NCBI RefSeq assembly: GCF_019097595.1 | Contig: NC_080716.1 | Location: 14,966,901-15,030,900, forward strand | DNA length: 64,000 nt | Direction of reading: 5' to 3' | Source of the DNA: Hemibagrus wyckioides | Taxonomy: Eukaryota; Chordata; Actinopteri; Siluriformes; Bagridae | Shown here: piece by piece, positions 18,305 to 30,583 of the stretch | How positions within the stretch are numbered: the first letter of the stretch is position 1 | How the letters are laid out: every line of letters starts with the position of its first letter | Made by a program: the position numbers and the translations under genes | Notes under the pieces: model-generated | Told to the model about the DNA's origin: nothing | Database searches by the model: none | What the model saw: only the letters and a program-made list of their open reading frames with translations

Positions 18305-19703
18305 ATGGCTGAGGAGTGTAGGATTAAGAAGAGCGAGTGTGCCGATATCAGTGAGGTTATTTCGGGTGAACCTTACTGTGTGTCCGTGCTGAAGCATGGC
18401 TACTGCCTGAGCCAGACTGATGGCTCTTTTCGTGCAGACGGCAGCATTACCTTACTGACCGGACCGAAAACTATACTGGTGGATACTGGAGGGCCATGGG
18501 ACAGAGATTTTCTACTTTCTAAACTGAAAGAAAAAGGATTGTCACCTGCAGATGTTAGTGTGGTGGTCGGTACACACGGACACTCTGACCACGTGGGCAA
18601 TTTAAACTTGTTTCCAAAGGCTACAGTAGTCGTGGGATGTGACCTAAGTCAGGGGGATAGATACCTGCCCAATATGCTTGCGGAGGGCTCACCGTACCCC
18701 ATCGACCCATATGTAAGACACACACACACACACACACCTCTATAGTGAAGTAAATTGATTTTAGAGGTAATAATAACAATAGATTATTATTATTATTATT
18801 AATAATAATTTATAATAATAATGTCATTTATACAATATATAATACTTTTAAAATATATTTAGAATATTTACAGCATAATAATACTTTTCTTTTTAACATC
18901 TTTCAGATTAACAAAAAGGTTCTCCTGTTCAGCTATTTTTTGACAGGAATAATAAAAAAAAAAAAGTACAGCAGTTAAAGAGAATCGCCAAGCACGTTAC
19001 AGATATTTTACAGAGATTATAAATGTATTATTTCATTCATTTCTGTTGTTTTGTATTGTAATGAGAAAATAAACACGCTCAGGTAAAAAATCTATAAAAT
19101 GTTGAAGGAGAAATACAAATATTAAGGTCAAAAGCATGAACCAGAACTGTGATGAATTCGGTTCTGAACACACTGTTAAGTGTGTAACAAGAAAAAAAAT
19201 AAATGTGTCAGATACATACTACTGGATTTAGTTTACGTCTACATCATCCTGACCATAAGTGGCACAAAGCTTTAGTAGGATGTCTGTTTATGACTGATAT
19301 TTATAAGAATACTTGCTTAGACCTCAAATCAAAACTGTCCTGAAATGGTTTAGCATTTAAACGAGACATCTTTCAAAGATACACTTTCACTGGCATGTTT
19401 TTTTTTTTTTTTTTTTATCATGGAACTGAGGTAGAAATCTTTATTATCCACTAGGTGTCCATCATCCCCACACCTGGCCATACAGGACGGGATGTCAGTG
19501 TTCTTGTTAAGGGAACAGTTGTAGGACAAGTTCTCGTGGCTGGGGACCTGTTTGAGTGTTGCGCTGATGAAGACTCGTGGAGGGAGCTTAGCGAGAACCC
19601 AGAGGTGCAGCATGTGAGTCGGCAGACTGCTTTAAAGACTGCTGATGTAATCATTCCTGGACATGGAGCCCCCTTCAGAGTGTTCAGAGATTCAGGAGAC
19701 TGA
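18305..19703 (+). CDS. mblac1: Metallo-beta-lactamase domain-containing protein 1
   Basis: Two coding exons, 18305-18712 and 19455-19703, joined in phase 0, give 218 residues. The metallo-beta-lactamase fold ligands are all present: THGHSDH (H-x-H-x-D-H) near residues 96-102, TPGH at the start of exon 2, VAGDLF with the bridging Asp, and IPGHG near the C-terminus. LVDTGGPW and [10 protein letters not shown] match human MBLAC1 closely. The human family member is a metal-dependent hydrolase reported to act on histone pre-mRNA, and its nematode relative swip-10 affects dopamine neurons. The human protein has an insert near its N-terminus that is absent here. In human the gene lies in 7q22.1 close to TRAPPC14 and GAL3ST4, consistent with this window. 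Confidence 0.95.
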
Positions 19704-22600
19704 GGACCGAAAAAGATTATCTGCATTATTGTGCAATGGCACTATTGTTTATTTTTTGGTGTTTGGCAGTATTCTACCTCATATGCAAAACCTGGCAACC
19801 CTGCTTGCTGACAAATAACAAGTTTTTTACCATGGGTACTAAGAAGATGCCCTACACATCGCAATAGTCCGACCAAAACAGTGCCTTACACAGCGGCAAA
19901 ATAAAATAATCTTTCTGTACAGACAAAAGTAATATGTTTGAGCCTAAGATAAAACATAATGTCCGTGTATATTAATTCATACACAAGTCGTAAGAAATAG
20001 TTCTTTTTTTTCTTCTTAGAAAATGATATGATCAGTATAATGAACTGCTGCTTAAACGGCTCCATTTTCACTCACAGAATCACTGTATCCCCGCTTTGTG
20101 GTACAATCTAACAGCATGCCCAGTGAATTTTTGTATGCCAAAAACTGAAGTAAATCTAGTAAAGTTTTATTGACTGGCTAGTGTTGGTGCTTTGAAACAT
20201 AATTAGCTTGCTTACTCAGTCACATCAAATGATAGAAAGCTTGCCCAAAAGTTTCACAGGATGTCTTGGTCAGGAGTTAAGTTATTTTCTGCAAAATGCT
20301 ATTTGTTGTTATAACCTGTGAATGAAGGATAATTTTTTCACTGTTTTCCAGGACATTGCGGTAAACTTTATAATACAGATCACATCCACTTCCTGTTTAC
20401 AACTGAATATGAATCAACATAAAAATTCTAAATAGATGATAATAGATAATTACACTGCTATTATCTAGCAAATTGAGTTGCAAGTAGAAACACACACACA
20501 AAAGGAAGTGAGAAGGTATCACTCTTCCAAGCATTAAAATGATTGTGAAATATAATCCAACTTCTGCTTTTCTTTAGCAAGAGAACTAAACCAACCAAAT
20601 TATTAGAAACCCCATTATAAGACAGGGGGAAACTGAGCATTCAAATATATTTTTAAATGAATAGCTTTTGTAAAAAGTGGTTAAGTTACTTTAGCCTTCC
20701 TGAAGCAAACTGAGGTCTTATTTTACCCGACCTCTCTTGTTAATACTGTGTTTGTCCTCACAGAGCTACTGCACACTGGGCATTGTTGGTGGTTGTTTTT
20801 TTATGCAATTCTGTGAAATCTCCAGCACCTTTTTCTGACAAAGATCAGTAGTTTCAGCAATCTTTAAACAACCGTTTCTTTGTATCTACATCCATGCTGT
20901 GGTCAAAGTCACTTAGTTCACGTTTTTTCTCATACTGATGTTTGATCTTAATGTTAACTGAAGCTCTTGTCTCCTGCCTACATGATTTTATTTTTTGAGC
21001 TGCTGCCTCATGACAGGCTGATTCGATTCTTGAAGGAATGTACAGATGTACAAAGGTTCATAAATTCATCAGTGGGTGTATAGAACTGTAGGTGGTCATG
21101 GGAATGAAAACAAGTCATGGGTTGGTATGAGAATTTCCGATCTGAATCTTTGCCCCACTTTTATTTTGTGTTTAAAACATGCTATGCAGTTTTTAGCAGT
21201 TTTAGCCATCTTAGAAGTTGCTGATGGATGCTACAAAAAGTGTAAACAGGAAGACACTAAGCAATTTTCAATTAGTAGACCAAACTTTATTTTAGACTTT
21301 TTCTGGACTTTAAAATTTATATTTCTTAATTCCTATACCTACATTTTGTGAAGTTGATAATATAAATTGTAAATTATTGTTTATATTTATATGTGTATTC
21401 TTCAACATTTCGGTTGGTTTTGCCCAAATTAAAGTTTATTATCCAGCCTGTCCCAAAAGTCTCCATACATTTTTAAACGATTCTTTTTAAATAACTTTTT
21501 TAATATTTTAATAACTTTTTAGCAAAATCCCTTCCAAAATTTTTTACATACTTTTCATAGATTGGGAAGCTGTCACAAGGTTGCAATGGATTTTAACAAG
21601 AAACATAGACAAGCACATGACACAGGACACTGTCTGCAAACTGGAAATAAATGTAGGGTTTGCATGTGGCAATGATGTAGAGAATGTTTTCTAAATCAGG
21701 TTAGATTTTTGCTAATAAGTATTAATTTCTCCTCTGTATGAAGACTTTTGGGGCACTCTGTATTTGTTTGTTCTTCAGTAATCACTTTGTGCTGGGTTGC
21801 ACTGAGTCGGCTGCAGGTCACCAAGCACGCACGTACATTCACACCTCTCCACAGACAGTACCACAAGCATAGTTAATTGCATAGTACATAATTCATAACA
21901 TATTTTATTATTAATTAATACCATCAAGTAATTTAAAACACTTCCAGTCACAATGACACTGACACTAAAGCCCAGCTTCCTGTCTGCTGATCAGAAAGTT
22001 TGCAAAGGGACTTTCACATCAGGCATGCTAACTAAATAATCTTCATTATTTCTGGAAGTACTAGAAGGAATGTTGTCCTAACTGCAGATTGTCCTGCATC
22101 ACATTTTTTTTTCTCAAATGATTATAGCTGTGGACTATCAGTTATCGGTATATTCGTTTTCTAAATGTAGTCATTTATTTTGTCGTGTGTTTTGGTCAGA
22201 ATGTGGAGCACATGCGCGAATCTTGAAGAAGGAAATTTGATCTTGAAGCTGATGAGAATGCTTTATCTGCTGTCTAAATGTGGTTCATTTATGTACATCT
22301 CATCTAATGCTGTGAATCTGTCACACCCACGTCGGTTTCACATTTAGTAATCTTTTATGTTCGCAGCGTTTTTGTAGATGCATTCAAGCTGATCTGAACT
22401 GTAATTCTCATATTTTTATTTCAGGTAAATTGTTGAGGGAAGGGCTTGGCTTTTTGAGTGAGAATTTATTTGGGTTGTAACAGAGGCTGCGTTATATCTC
22501 TTTGGCCACTTTTAACAACAGAAGCGGAAGCTGTATGCAAAAAAAAAAAGTCTCAGAGGAAAAATGTCAGAGTGCACTCTGCACTAGTGAAATGGTACTT
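19704..22600. other. Intergenic between MBLAC1 and GPCR gene
   Basis: Mostly unique AT-rich sequence without convincing exons. One mariner-like non-autonomous element sits at 21443-21762. The start includes the MBLAC1 3' UTR. Confidence 0.6.
21443..21762. mobile_element. Non-autonomous mariner-like element (MITE)
   Basis: The left end CCTGTCCCAAAAGTCTCCAT (21447-21466) and the right end GAAGACTTTTGGGGCACTCT (21740-21759) are imperfect inverted repeats of the mariner type. The 270-base interior has no transposase frame. Confidence 0.75.
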
Positions 22601-22669
22601 CCTGAGGTGTCACATCTAACACGAAATACAAATCTCCTGCACTCTTAGAGATCCTCATCTAAACTGTTC

Positions 22670-22730
22670 AGTTCTACCACAGGAACTAGACTGAAACAAC
22701 AAATTCTCTTCACTCCTAAATGTTTCACAG
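22670..22730 (+). other. Candidate 5' untranslated exon of the GPCR gene (left edge uncertain)
   Basis: TTTCACAG|GTAAGTGTG at 22730/22731 is a strong donor, and TCATTACAG ending at 23769 is a strong acceptor 42 bases before the GPCR ATG. Together they suggest a 5' UTR intron at 22731-23769, an arrangement common for receptors of this class with an intronless coding region. Transcript evidence is lacking. Confidence 0.45.
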
Positions 22731-23810
22731 GTAAGTGTGATGATAACCCATGTGGTTTAGGGTCTTGCCTCATTTCAGCTGAATAACAAAATACTTTTTT
22801 TTTTTTTTTTTACAGTTAAATGATTTTTAAAAATAGTATACTGTGGGAGTGAAAGTAATGTAATAATAATATTTTAAATAGATGAGACATATAGCAGATA
22901 ATTTCAGCACTTCAGCTTTAGTGTGAAAAGCTATAAATAGCACCAGAAAAGTTAAGGGTTACATGATGGTATAATGATAAATATTAAAATATTACTTATA
23001 TTGTACAATTTATATTTTTATAGAATGTTCTAAAATTATATATTATAATCAAAACCTAAGGTCAGGAAAAAAACAAAAACAGTTCTGTTAAAACCACATG
23101 TTCACATGTGGGGGTTTGACATTTCTGTCTTCTGTATTACTAACATACAGTTACTGTAACAAGGACTATTTCTATTCATTCAAAGGAATAAGGATGAAGG
23201 AAGAACTTTGCAAAATGCGAAAAAGAAAGAGAGACCGACTAAAAAAAATCCAAAGTGAATTTCAAGTTTTATATAAATATACCAAAACTTGGTTTGTGGA
23301 ATGTAATATATATACAAAAAGAAAACACTTTCAAACAAATTATGCCTCCAAACAGTTAAACAGTTAATATTTTTATAGTTGCATATAATTATAAAATAAT
23401 ATAAAATTGATTTCCAGTGGTTCAATAGAAATGATTTTCCTAGTAATTATTTGTATATGAAGCCATTAAAAAGGGAATTTTATATAATACTAACTATATA
23501 TAAATATAACTTCATTGCGACAGCCTTTGAATGACATCAATCCTTGTTTGTGTCAAAATCAATTTTGTCAACCATTAGATTGGCATTGTCTGTTTATTCC
23601 CACCTAAGCACATAAAGACAGTTTTACTTGCAGTTTTGGTTAAGGACATTTATCTGTCTAAGACTTTGAGAATTGCGTTTCAGCATTCTGACTAAAGATT
23701 TTTTCAAAATGACTTGAACTTATTATTAACTTTCTTCACTAATGTTCATGTATGTGTTTTTCATTACAGCCAACTATAAACTATTCTAAGCAACATCTAA
23801 AAAAGGAACC

Positions 23811-24791
23811 ATGTCATGTAACTTGACATGTCAGGAGACCCATGCTAATGAGTGTCAGAATCAGACAAACCCTGTTTTTGTTGCAGTGTACAGTGTGGTC
23901 TGTACAACTGGAATCACTTTCAACTTCATGGCACTTGTAGTTTTTTTCTGCTGCACCAAGTCACGCTCACACACCATTGTATACATGATCAATCTTGCTA
24001 TAGCAGATCTCCTTCTGGTTTGTACTCTACCATTACGAATCTACTATCACTCGGGATATGAAGGCCTGTCACAAAAAAGCTGTGAAGTTGCTGGTGTTAT
24101 ACTCTTAGCCAACATGTATGGAAGCATCTTGCTCCTTACCTGTGTTAGCCTTGACCGTTGCGTGGCGGTCTGCTTCCCTATGTCGTCCAGAGTGCGTGAA
24201 GGCCGCAAAAAGGCACCACTGGTTTGTCTGGGGATTTGGATGCTAACAATCGGAGCAAGTCTGCAGAGTTATCTGGCTAACACAAATACACAAAAGATTA
24301 ACCAAACACAGTGTTTTCATAGTATTCCAAAATACGCTTTCAAGCTTACTACCCTAACCTCCTCACTGACAATAGGATTTGGGATACCGCTGATCATCAT
24401 GCTTCTCTGTTCATGGGGGTTAGTTCGTGCTGTCAGCAAAAGCGCTGCAGCCCAGATGCCTGGCTTAATTGACAGCTGCAGGATTCAGAGGATGGTAAGC
24501 ATTAATCTGGCCATATTTCTATGCTGCTTTCTGCCATATCATGTCATGCTGGTGGTGATTTACTTCCACAATAACAAAAGGATACCATGCTCTGTGTTGT
24601 CTGCCTACTACTATACTTTGATGGCAACTTGTCTGAATGCCATTCTGGACCCGCTGGCTTACTATTTTACCACAGAGACTTTCCGCAAAAATGTTGAAAT
24701 AGATACGGTTCGGAGAATGTTGCCTATGATAAATGTGAGCTCTGATGGAAACACCCGCTCCAGAGCACCTGTCAGTACTGTAATGCTATAA
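23811..24791 (+). CDS. Class A GPCR, P2Y/LPA-receptor-like
   Basis: Plasma-membrane receptor of 326 residues with seven hydrophobic segments and an intronless coding region. Diagnostic motifs are NLAIADLLL with the TM2 Asp, NMYGSILLLTCVSLDR in TM3 with DRC in place of DRY, a conserved Cys before TM3, FLCCFLPYH in TM6, and DPLAYYF in TM7 (the DPxxY form typical of the P2Y/LPA delta branch). N-glycosylation sequons (NLT, NQT) are at the extracellular N-terminus. The NMYGSI-LTC and DPLxYYF signatures resemble LPAR6/LPAR4 and LPAR5; GPR35-like or P2Y-like is also possible. The ligand cannot be called, though a lysophospholipid or nucleotide is likely from the branch. The C-tail is short, ending STVML. 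Confidence 0.85.
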   Translation: MSCNLTCQETHANECQNQTNPVFVAVYSVVCTTGITFNFMALVVFFCCTKSRSHTIVYMINLAIADLLLVCTLPLRIYYHSGYEGLSQKSCEVAGVILLANMYGSILLLTCVSLDRCVAVCFPMSSRVREGRKKAPLVCLGIWMLTIGASLQSYLANTNTQKINQTQCFHSIPKYAFKLTTLTSSLTIGFGIPLIIMLLCSWGLVRAVSKSAAAQMPGLIDSCRIQRMVSINLAIFLCCFLPYHVMLVVIYFHNNKRIPCSVLSAYYYTLMATCLNAILDPLAYYFTTETFRKNVEIDTVRRMLPMINVSSDGNTRSRAPVSTVML

Positions 24792-25159
24792 GGTTGACTA
24801 TAATGCCATAAGATAAAAAACAAAACAAAAAAAACCTTATTGTGAAATATAACAGGATTTTACTAACTGGACCACATGGGAAATGAGAAAGACATCAATG
24901 CTGAAATCACATAAAAGAACTGATGATATCCTGTGGGGCTGGATATTTGCATAACTGTTGCAGCTAAATAAAGCACATATTACAGACAGCATAATATGTA
25001 ATTGAGTAATTATTGTAACTGGTATAATAATGCTGTGGTTCTTTGTGATTTTTGAGAAGACAAATAGCAAGAGTAAATAAAGTAATAGTAGATGAGGAAA
25101 TGTTTTCTTTTGTTGCATATACCTCATTTTTTTAGATTATGTATTTTTATACATTTTAC

Positions 25160-25229
<70 letters not shown>

Positions 25230-25317
25230 TAATTCAGCATTATTGGTTTTTTTGTTAATATTGTTTTAGGTTTATTACGTCATTTTTTTAGATTACGTAT
25301 TTTTTATATATTTTACG

Positions 25318-25354
<37 letters not shown>

Positions 25355-27740
25355 CAGCATTATTGTTTTTTTGTTAATATTGTTTTTTGTTTATTTAGTT
25401 ATATTTCACTTATATTGTTCATTGTAAACAAGATGTATATATGTGTTGGTGAAAAATACTTTAGATTTTTATTTTTCTGAAATAAAATGGAACAGAGTTG
25501 TCAAAAGGAAGTAAAATATACTGAATTTAAAAGAAAAACAAATGGAAACATGAAAGTTATTGAAAAAATATGCAGCCTATTCATTTTGAAAACAGAGAAG
25601 AGGACTGTCACTTGGGGTTGGAGGCATAAAAAGAATGATGTAAGCTCAGTAACTGCTTACAGTACAAAGAGCTTGTTATGAAAAGGAAGGGGGCACTAAG
25701 ATCCTGTTTCAGTTCTAGCGTATTAATTTTTCTAATGTTTGTTTATCGTGTTATTAATGTTATACCCTAGGGATCAGGGGAAGTAAACTTGATATTGAAT
25801 TGATATTACTTTAAAAAAAAGAGATAAAACATTTTGTAACACAGTGTAGAAATAACTTTAATAAATGTCTTGTCTATACACAAATTTATCATTGAAATAA
25901 TACATATAATACATTCTGGTTCTTGGCAGGACTTCTATGAACAAGTATAACACCAAATTGTACACTGAACACAAAAGTGTGCCCAACATATCAGTTTAGA
26001 GAAAAAAAAGTTAATCTTTGCTCCTGTATAAAGTTTTAACTAAATGCTGTTAAATGCCTTTATACAACAATTAAGCCCCATAAACAGTACTAGAAAAATG
26101 CCTGATGTTGTTCTGTGAAATATAGAATATTTTAAATATAAGTAGCAGTTTTAACATAAATATGTTTTTCTGCTGAAATGTGCAAATTAACACATCTGGG
26201 CTGGTATGCATCTGGTTATAAGATAAGATGTGGTATGAGATATGAAACTGAGCCTTGTGGTATAAGACTTATATGGCCTTTTACTTTTATTTAAGGAATA
26301 GCTTTGTGAAAAGTCTGATGTCATTTAAAACCTGAAGCAATTTATCCTTTTTAAAAGCAACGGTTTATTGTGGAAACCTATATATGACTGCTCAGAAAAT
26401 GTGTTAGCATAAATGTAAATGTAATTGTGTTCTTGTTATTACTAATGGTGACCTTGACTCAGTCCAGGAATGCTGCTTATATTGTGAGGTTATAGTATGT
26501 TCAGGAGTTCAAGTAGCTTTGTAGTTTCATTACCTGTTGAAAATTTGTGTAAATGCTTCACAACAGTTGTTCACTTTTGCTCATGGGAGATTCTAATCTT
26601 TCATTGCAGCTCTGAAATGTCTTGAACATTGCGGTCTTGAAAAGCGTCACATCAGCAACTAACACGAAATGTTTATGTACTTAACTGCCACTGCAAAACA
26701 CTGGTATTGTCTTTGTTTGCAAGATTATAACATGAGATTTCATTAACTTTCTCATGTGCTGGTTATAAATGTTACCAGTTGTTAAATAGATCTTTGAAAC
26801 AATATCCGGACAATTTTATTATTTAATTACTCTTATAACCAAATGTAGATTAAAATAAAATTGTACAAATAGACAGTTAACCTTTCTGGGTAATGTTAGT
26901 AAGATTTCTAATGTGATTTTAGGAACTTTTCCTTGAAAAGAAAACACATTGTTGTTTTGTTCTACATTTAACTTTTTGCTAAACCTTTTTTTAAGTGTAT
27001 CATTTAATAAAAAAATAATAACATAAATATGTATACACTCATATACTGTATATATGTGCTGAAAATGTAGTTGAGAGAAAGGTGATATATGACATGCCAT
27101 GTCAGTGACAGAAAGGTGAGTGTATATTTGTGTGCTTGCATCTGAAATGCTGCACTATAACTGCAAATTTTAGTTTAAGTTTAAGTATAATTAACCCAGC
27201 TTTATTTTTTTTATTGTTGAATTTGCTTAAGTTGTTAATTTGGTTGTTAGATGTCTATTTTGTTACTTTAGTCCTTTAAGATTGTGTAATGCAATTCCTT
27301 TAGAATGTTTCTTTAGTTGATTTTCCTTTAGTTCCTTTACTTTTTGAATTTCCTTTAGAATATTACTTAGTTGTTAGTTATTTGTTTTTGCTAGTATCTG
27401 TAAATCATGTGCTGGTAAATATCATGGGAGGTGTAAAAGTGTGAAGTAAGACAGCCAAATAATAAGTGAACTTATTCTAAAACCAAGTGAGAAAGAAAAA
27501 CTAAGACGTGGTTAAATGCCTATACAATTATAGCTTTGGCACCTTGTCTATTCTCCTGCAGACTGTGGCTCATTAAGGCCAAACAAGAGAAGAGGAGAGA
27601 GAGAGAGAGAGAGAGATCGTGTCACCAGAGTGTGTTCTACAGTTAAAAGAGGGAACAATAACAGAGAATGGGGAGATAATCATCAAAAATTTCCCTAGGC
27701 TTTTCACCCCTCAAGAAAAGAGCTTTCTTTTCAATCGATT
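24792..27740. other. Intergenic or GPCR 3' UTR, AT-rich
   Basis: AATAAA hexamers at about 24966 and at 25481-25486 are possible GPCR polyadenylation signals. (TA)n tracts lie at 25166-25231 and 25326-25349, and a (GA)n tract at 27596-27616. No other gene is supported except the candidate exon at 27744-27827. Confidence 0.55.
25166..25231. repeat. (TA)n microsatellite
   Basis: Dinucleotide run with one GTA interruption near 25210. A shorter duplicate with the same flanks (ATTCAGCATTATTG) follows at 25326-25349, showing a local tandem duplication of about 130 bases. Confidence 0.9.
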
Positions 27741-27743
27741 AGC

Positions 27744-27827
27744 ATGATGCCCTCCTCCAAGCAGTTCCCATCTTCCTGCTCTCAGGTCTACTGGTGTTTT
27801 AATCCTGCTAGAGATCAAATTCCACAG
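27744..27827 (+). CDS. Candidate first coding exon of an unnamed small gene
   Basis: An ATG-initiated open segment of 28 codons ends exactly at a donor-like CCACAG|GTAACT in phase 0. By phase it can be joined to the exon at 30584-30829, which also starts in phase 0. The joined product would be 109 residues with a C-terminal membrane anchor. The intervening 2.76 kb would contain the whole HES gene. Two good splice signals can arise by chance, so this is a hypothesis. I recognise no family. Confidence 0.25.
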
Positions 27828-28189
27828 GTAACTTCTTGTTCTTCAGGTTCTTCCTGCATCAAATAATTAACAGAAATCCTAATTAATTCAAATATAACAA
27901 AAAATCGAATACATTTGAGTCCTATGGTATATAATAACCCAGGTCACGCTGGATAAATAACCATTACGGATTTTAGTCACTGAAACAGGGTATGACTCAG
28001 TCTCTGTACTGGCACTGGGCATTTTCACTTTCTTACCTTCTCACCAAGTTTCCTGTGACCTGTATCTGACCTGACCGACTTTTTTTTTTTTTTTTTTACT
28101 TTTCTGTGAAACAAGTTTAGTTATTCTCAAACTTTCCATTATTATCTCTATGCAGCGACTTCAGGCTCTTCATGGCCTTCCCCTGAGAC

Positions 28190-28310
28190 TGTGGGAAAGT
28201 GTGCTGCTAAAAGCACCCATGCATTGTCATGTTAATGGCTCAGGGTGGTGGTTTGGAGGGGAGGTTTTCGGCAGCTACACGTTTAAAACGAGGTTGCAGC
28301 ATAATTTTCC
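28190..28310 (+). promoter_or_regulatory. RBPJ-like sites upstream of the HES gene
   Basis: TGTGGGAA at 28190-28197 matches the RBPJ/Su(H) consensus, and TTTTCCCA near 28303-28310 is an inverse partial match. They lie 100-220 bases upstream of the HES ATG. Notch control is known for many HES genes; here it is inferred from the motifs alone. Confidence 0.45.
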
Positions 28311-28408
28311 CAGCCTAGCAGGCACCATTAGTTTAGACTTATGAGAACGCATCGACTCGAGAAAGCGAACTCTTCCGTTTTACATTGCGTCAGAAATTAA
28401 GCAGAGCT

Positions 28409-29706
28409 ATGACCGCTTCGAATCTCGGCAACGGACCAGAAAAGAGCTTCAACGCCAAAGAGGAGCGCAAGGTAAAATAATCTTACCACATATGATGTCT
28501 TAAGGGTGTCGATGATGGGCGAGAAGTTGTTGTTCGCTTTAATATTTTGACACCACGTGCTGATTGCAGGCTATTAATTACACTCGGGTTTGAATATTTT
28601 AATGGGAGAGCTGATGGTAGCCACAAGCTCTGCCACAAGCTCTCAGCTGAGCTTACACTTTTGACACTTTTCTTTGCAGTAATCATTGGTGTAAACAAAC
28701 TTATATTTTAGCTTCGAAAGCCTCTGATAGAGAAGAGACGTAGAGAACGCATCAATTCCAGCTTGGAGCAGCTCAAGGGTATTATGGTGGATGCTTACAA
28801 TTTAGATGTAAGTTAAAAAAACAAACAAACATGCACATAGTCACATATACACCACCTGTTGCACTGTTAATTGGCTTTTACCTATATGTAGTAAAATGAA
28901 TATTCACAAATTTTTATACTTACAAATTTTGTATTTATTTATTTTTTGTTAAGCAATCAAAACTTGAGAAGGCGGATGTTCTGGAGATAACTGTGCAACA
29001 CATGGAGGGTCTTCAGAGAGGCCTTGGACCAGGTGATTCTATTAAATGCTCTTTTAAATTGTCAGAAGTTGTGTTGAAAATGAAAATTGTGTAATGAAAT
29101 TTGTAATGGTGTTCATAAATTAGTCAAGTTGCATTTACATCCCACATATACACAAAAAACATCCATATTTATTATCATGCACAAAATTCACAATTTTTTA
29201 CTTTTCTTTCTTTCTTTTTTTTTTTTACAGCAGCCAGTCAGGGAGCTAGTGTGGCTTTTGAATCTCGCCAACGATACAGTAGTGGTTATATCCAGTGTAT
29301 GCATGAGGTGCATAATTTGCTCCTTAACTGCCCTGGCATGGACAAATCACTGGGTGCTCGTCTTCTGAACCACCTGCTGAAGGCTCTGCCCCAAATCAGT
29401 GGGGAGAGTGGTGCCACGGGCAGTGCTGCCACCAGCAGTCCTCTTCCTCTTCCCACCTCGCCTACAAATTCTCCACTGGCTCTTCCCTCCTTTCAATCCC
29501 GCTCTCTACAACTACACACCCCTCCCTCTCCTGCGAGCCCCCCCTCACCCAGCAGCCCCCACTGCTCTCCTGGAATTCTCTTGCAGAGAGAGGGGGCTGG
29601 CATGAGGCCCTCCCCACCTCGATCACCCTCCCCCCAACCTTTAGCCCCTTCTGCCCTTCCCCCTGCCTTCCCAGGGGGTGACCCTTCTATGTGGAGGCCG
29701 TGGTGA
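28409..29706 (+). CDS. HES/HER family bHLH-Orange transcriptional repressor
   Basis: Nuclear repressor of the Hairy/Enhancer-of-split family. Exons: 28409-28471, 28712-28807, 28954-29032, 29231-29706; 237 residues. The basic region RKPLIEKRRRERIN carries the family proline, followed by helix-loop-helix with SLEQLKGIM and KADVLEITVQHM. The Orange domain in exon 4 starts at SRQRYSSGYIQCMHEVHNLL. A long Pro/Ser-rich stretch of about 100 residues follows, and the protein ends in WRPW, the Groucho/TLE-binding tetrapeptide. Three introns at these places are the standard HES layout. The MTAS start and KGIMVDAYNLDQSKLEKAD core suggest a fish her8/hes6-like member, but I cannot settle the ortholog. 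The exon 4 acceptor is a CAGCAG tandem (29228-29233), allowing a one-Ala alternative. Confidence 0.93.
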
Positions 29707-30583
29707 AGAAGAGAAACCCTCTACCACTTTTCACTTGTTCTGTCCCCCCTTCTTCCACTCTTCCCTAATAGTGTCCATTACATCCTCATCTCCTGGGATG
29801 TTTGAGTGCTGGGCCTTTTCACTCTGAGAGCAGAGAGGTCACCGAATAATAGTAGGTCTCTGAGCCCCTGGGGGTTTTGTGGCATCGTTTGAAGCACTAT
29901 TCTTTATGGTTGATTTACTACGGTGTGGGCTTGTTTGGAAATTTGAAAAACAAAAGGGAGCCACGACCAAGGATGCTCACTTAGAACTGAGCCCATGAGA
30001 AAAAGAATTGTTGCTTCATTACTTGATGGTAATGTTATTTTGGTAAACCAGGAAGCAATGTACTTTGCTTATTTGTATTTCATTTTGAAAACCTTTTCTT
30101 TACTTCTTATGATTTTTCTTTTCATTATTTTAGTGTGGCCTTTTCACTAAAGTTTAGTGTGGCCTGAAGGCTTTTACATGATACCTCTGATTGCTAGTGA
30201 CTGGTTTCTGTAACAAAATAATGGGCGTGTGTTGGAATGTCCTGGATATATTGAGTATGTAAATATATGCCTGAAACGCCATGACCTCTGATACTTTTTT
30301 GCTGACAATAGATGTTTAGACTTTACTGGTCCCCAGTTGTCTCACTTGAAGCATTTTGTATACAAAGTCAGGTTCAGGTGCAACAAATACACTATTTAGA
30401 TGCCCATTCTGTGTGCTGGGTATCAGAAAATGCTGTAAACATGTTTGTGATTAAAAAAATGAAAATTAATGGTGTGCTGTTGGTGTGCTTTTTTTTCTAA
30501 ATCTGTTTATTCTGTTTAATCTTGTCTAAAGCAAGCAATTAAAAGGGATGAAATTCAAGAAACATTCATTTGTGTATCTGTAG
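29707..30583 (+). other. HES gene 3' UTR
   Basis: Non-coding sequence after the WRPW stop, becoming AT-rich. No convincing AATAAA is seen before 30500; ATTAAA-like words occur near 30450 and 30538. It ends at the possible acceptor of the 30584 exon. Confidence 0.5.
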
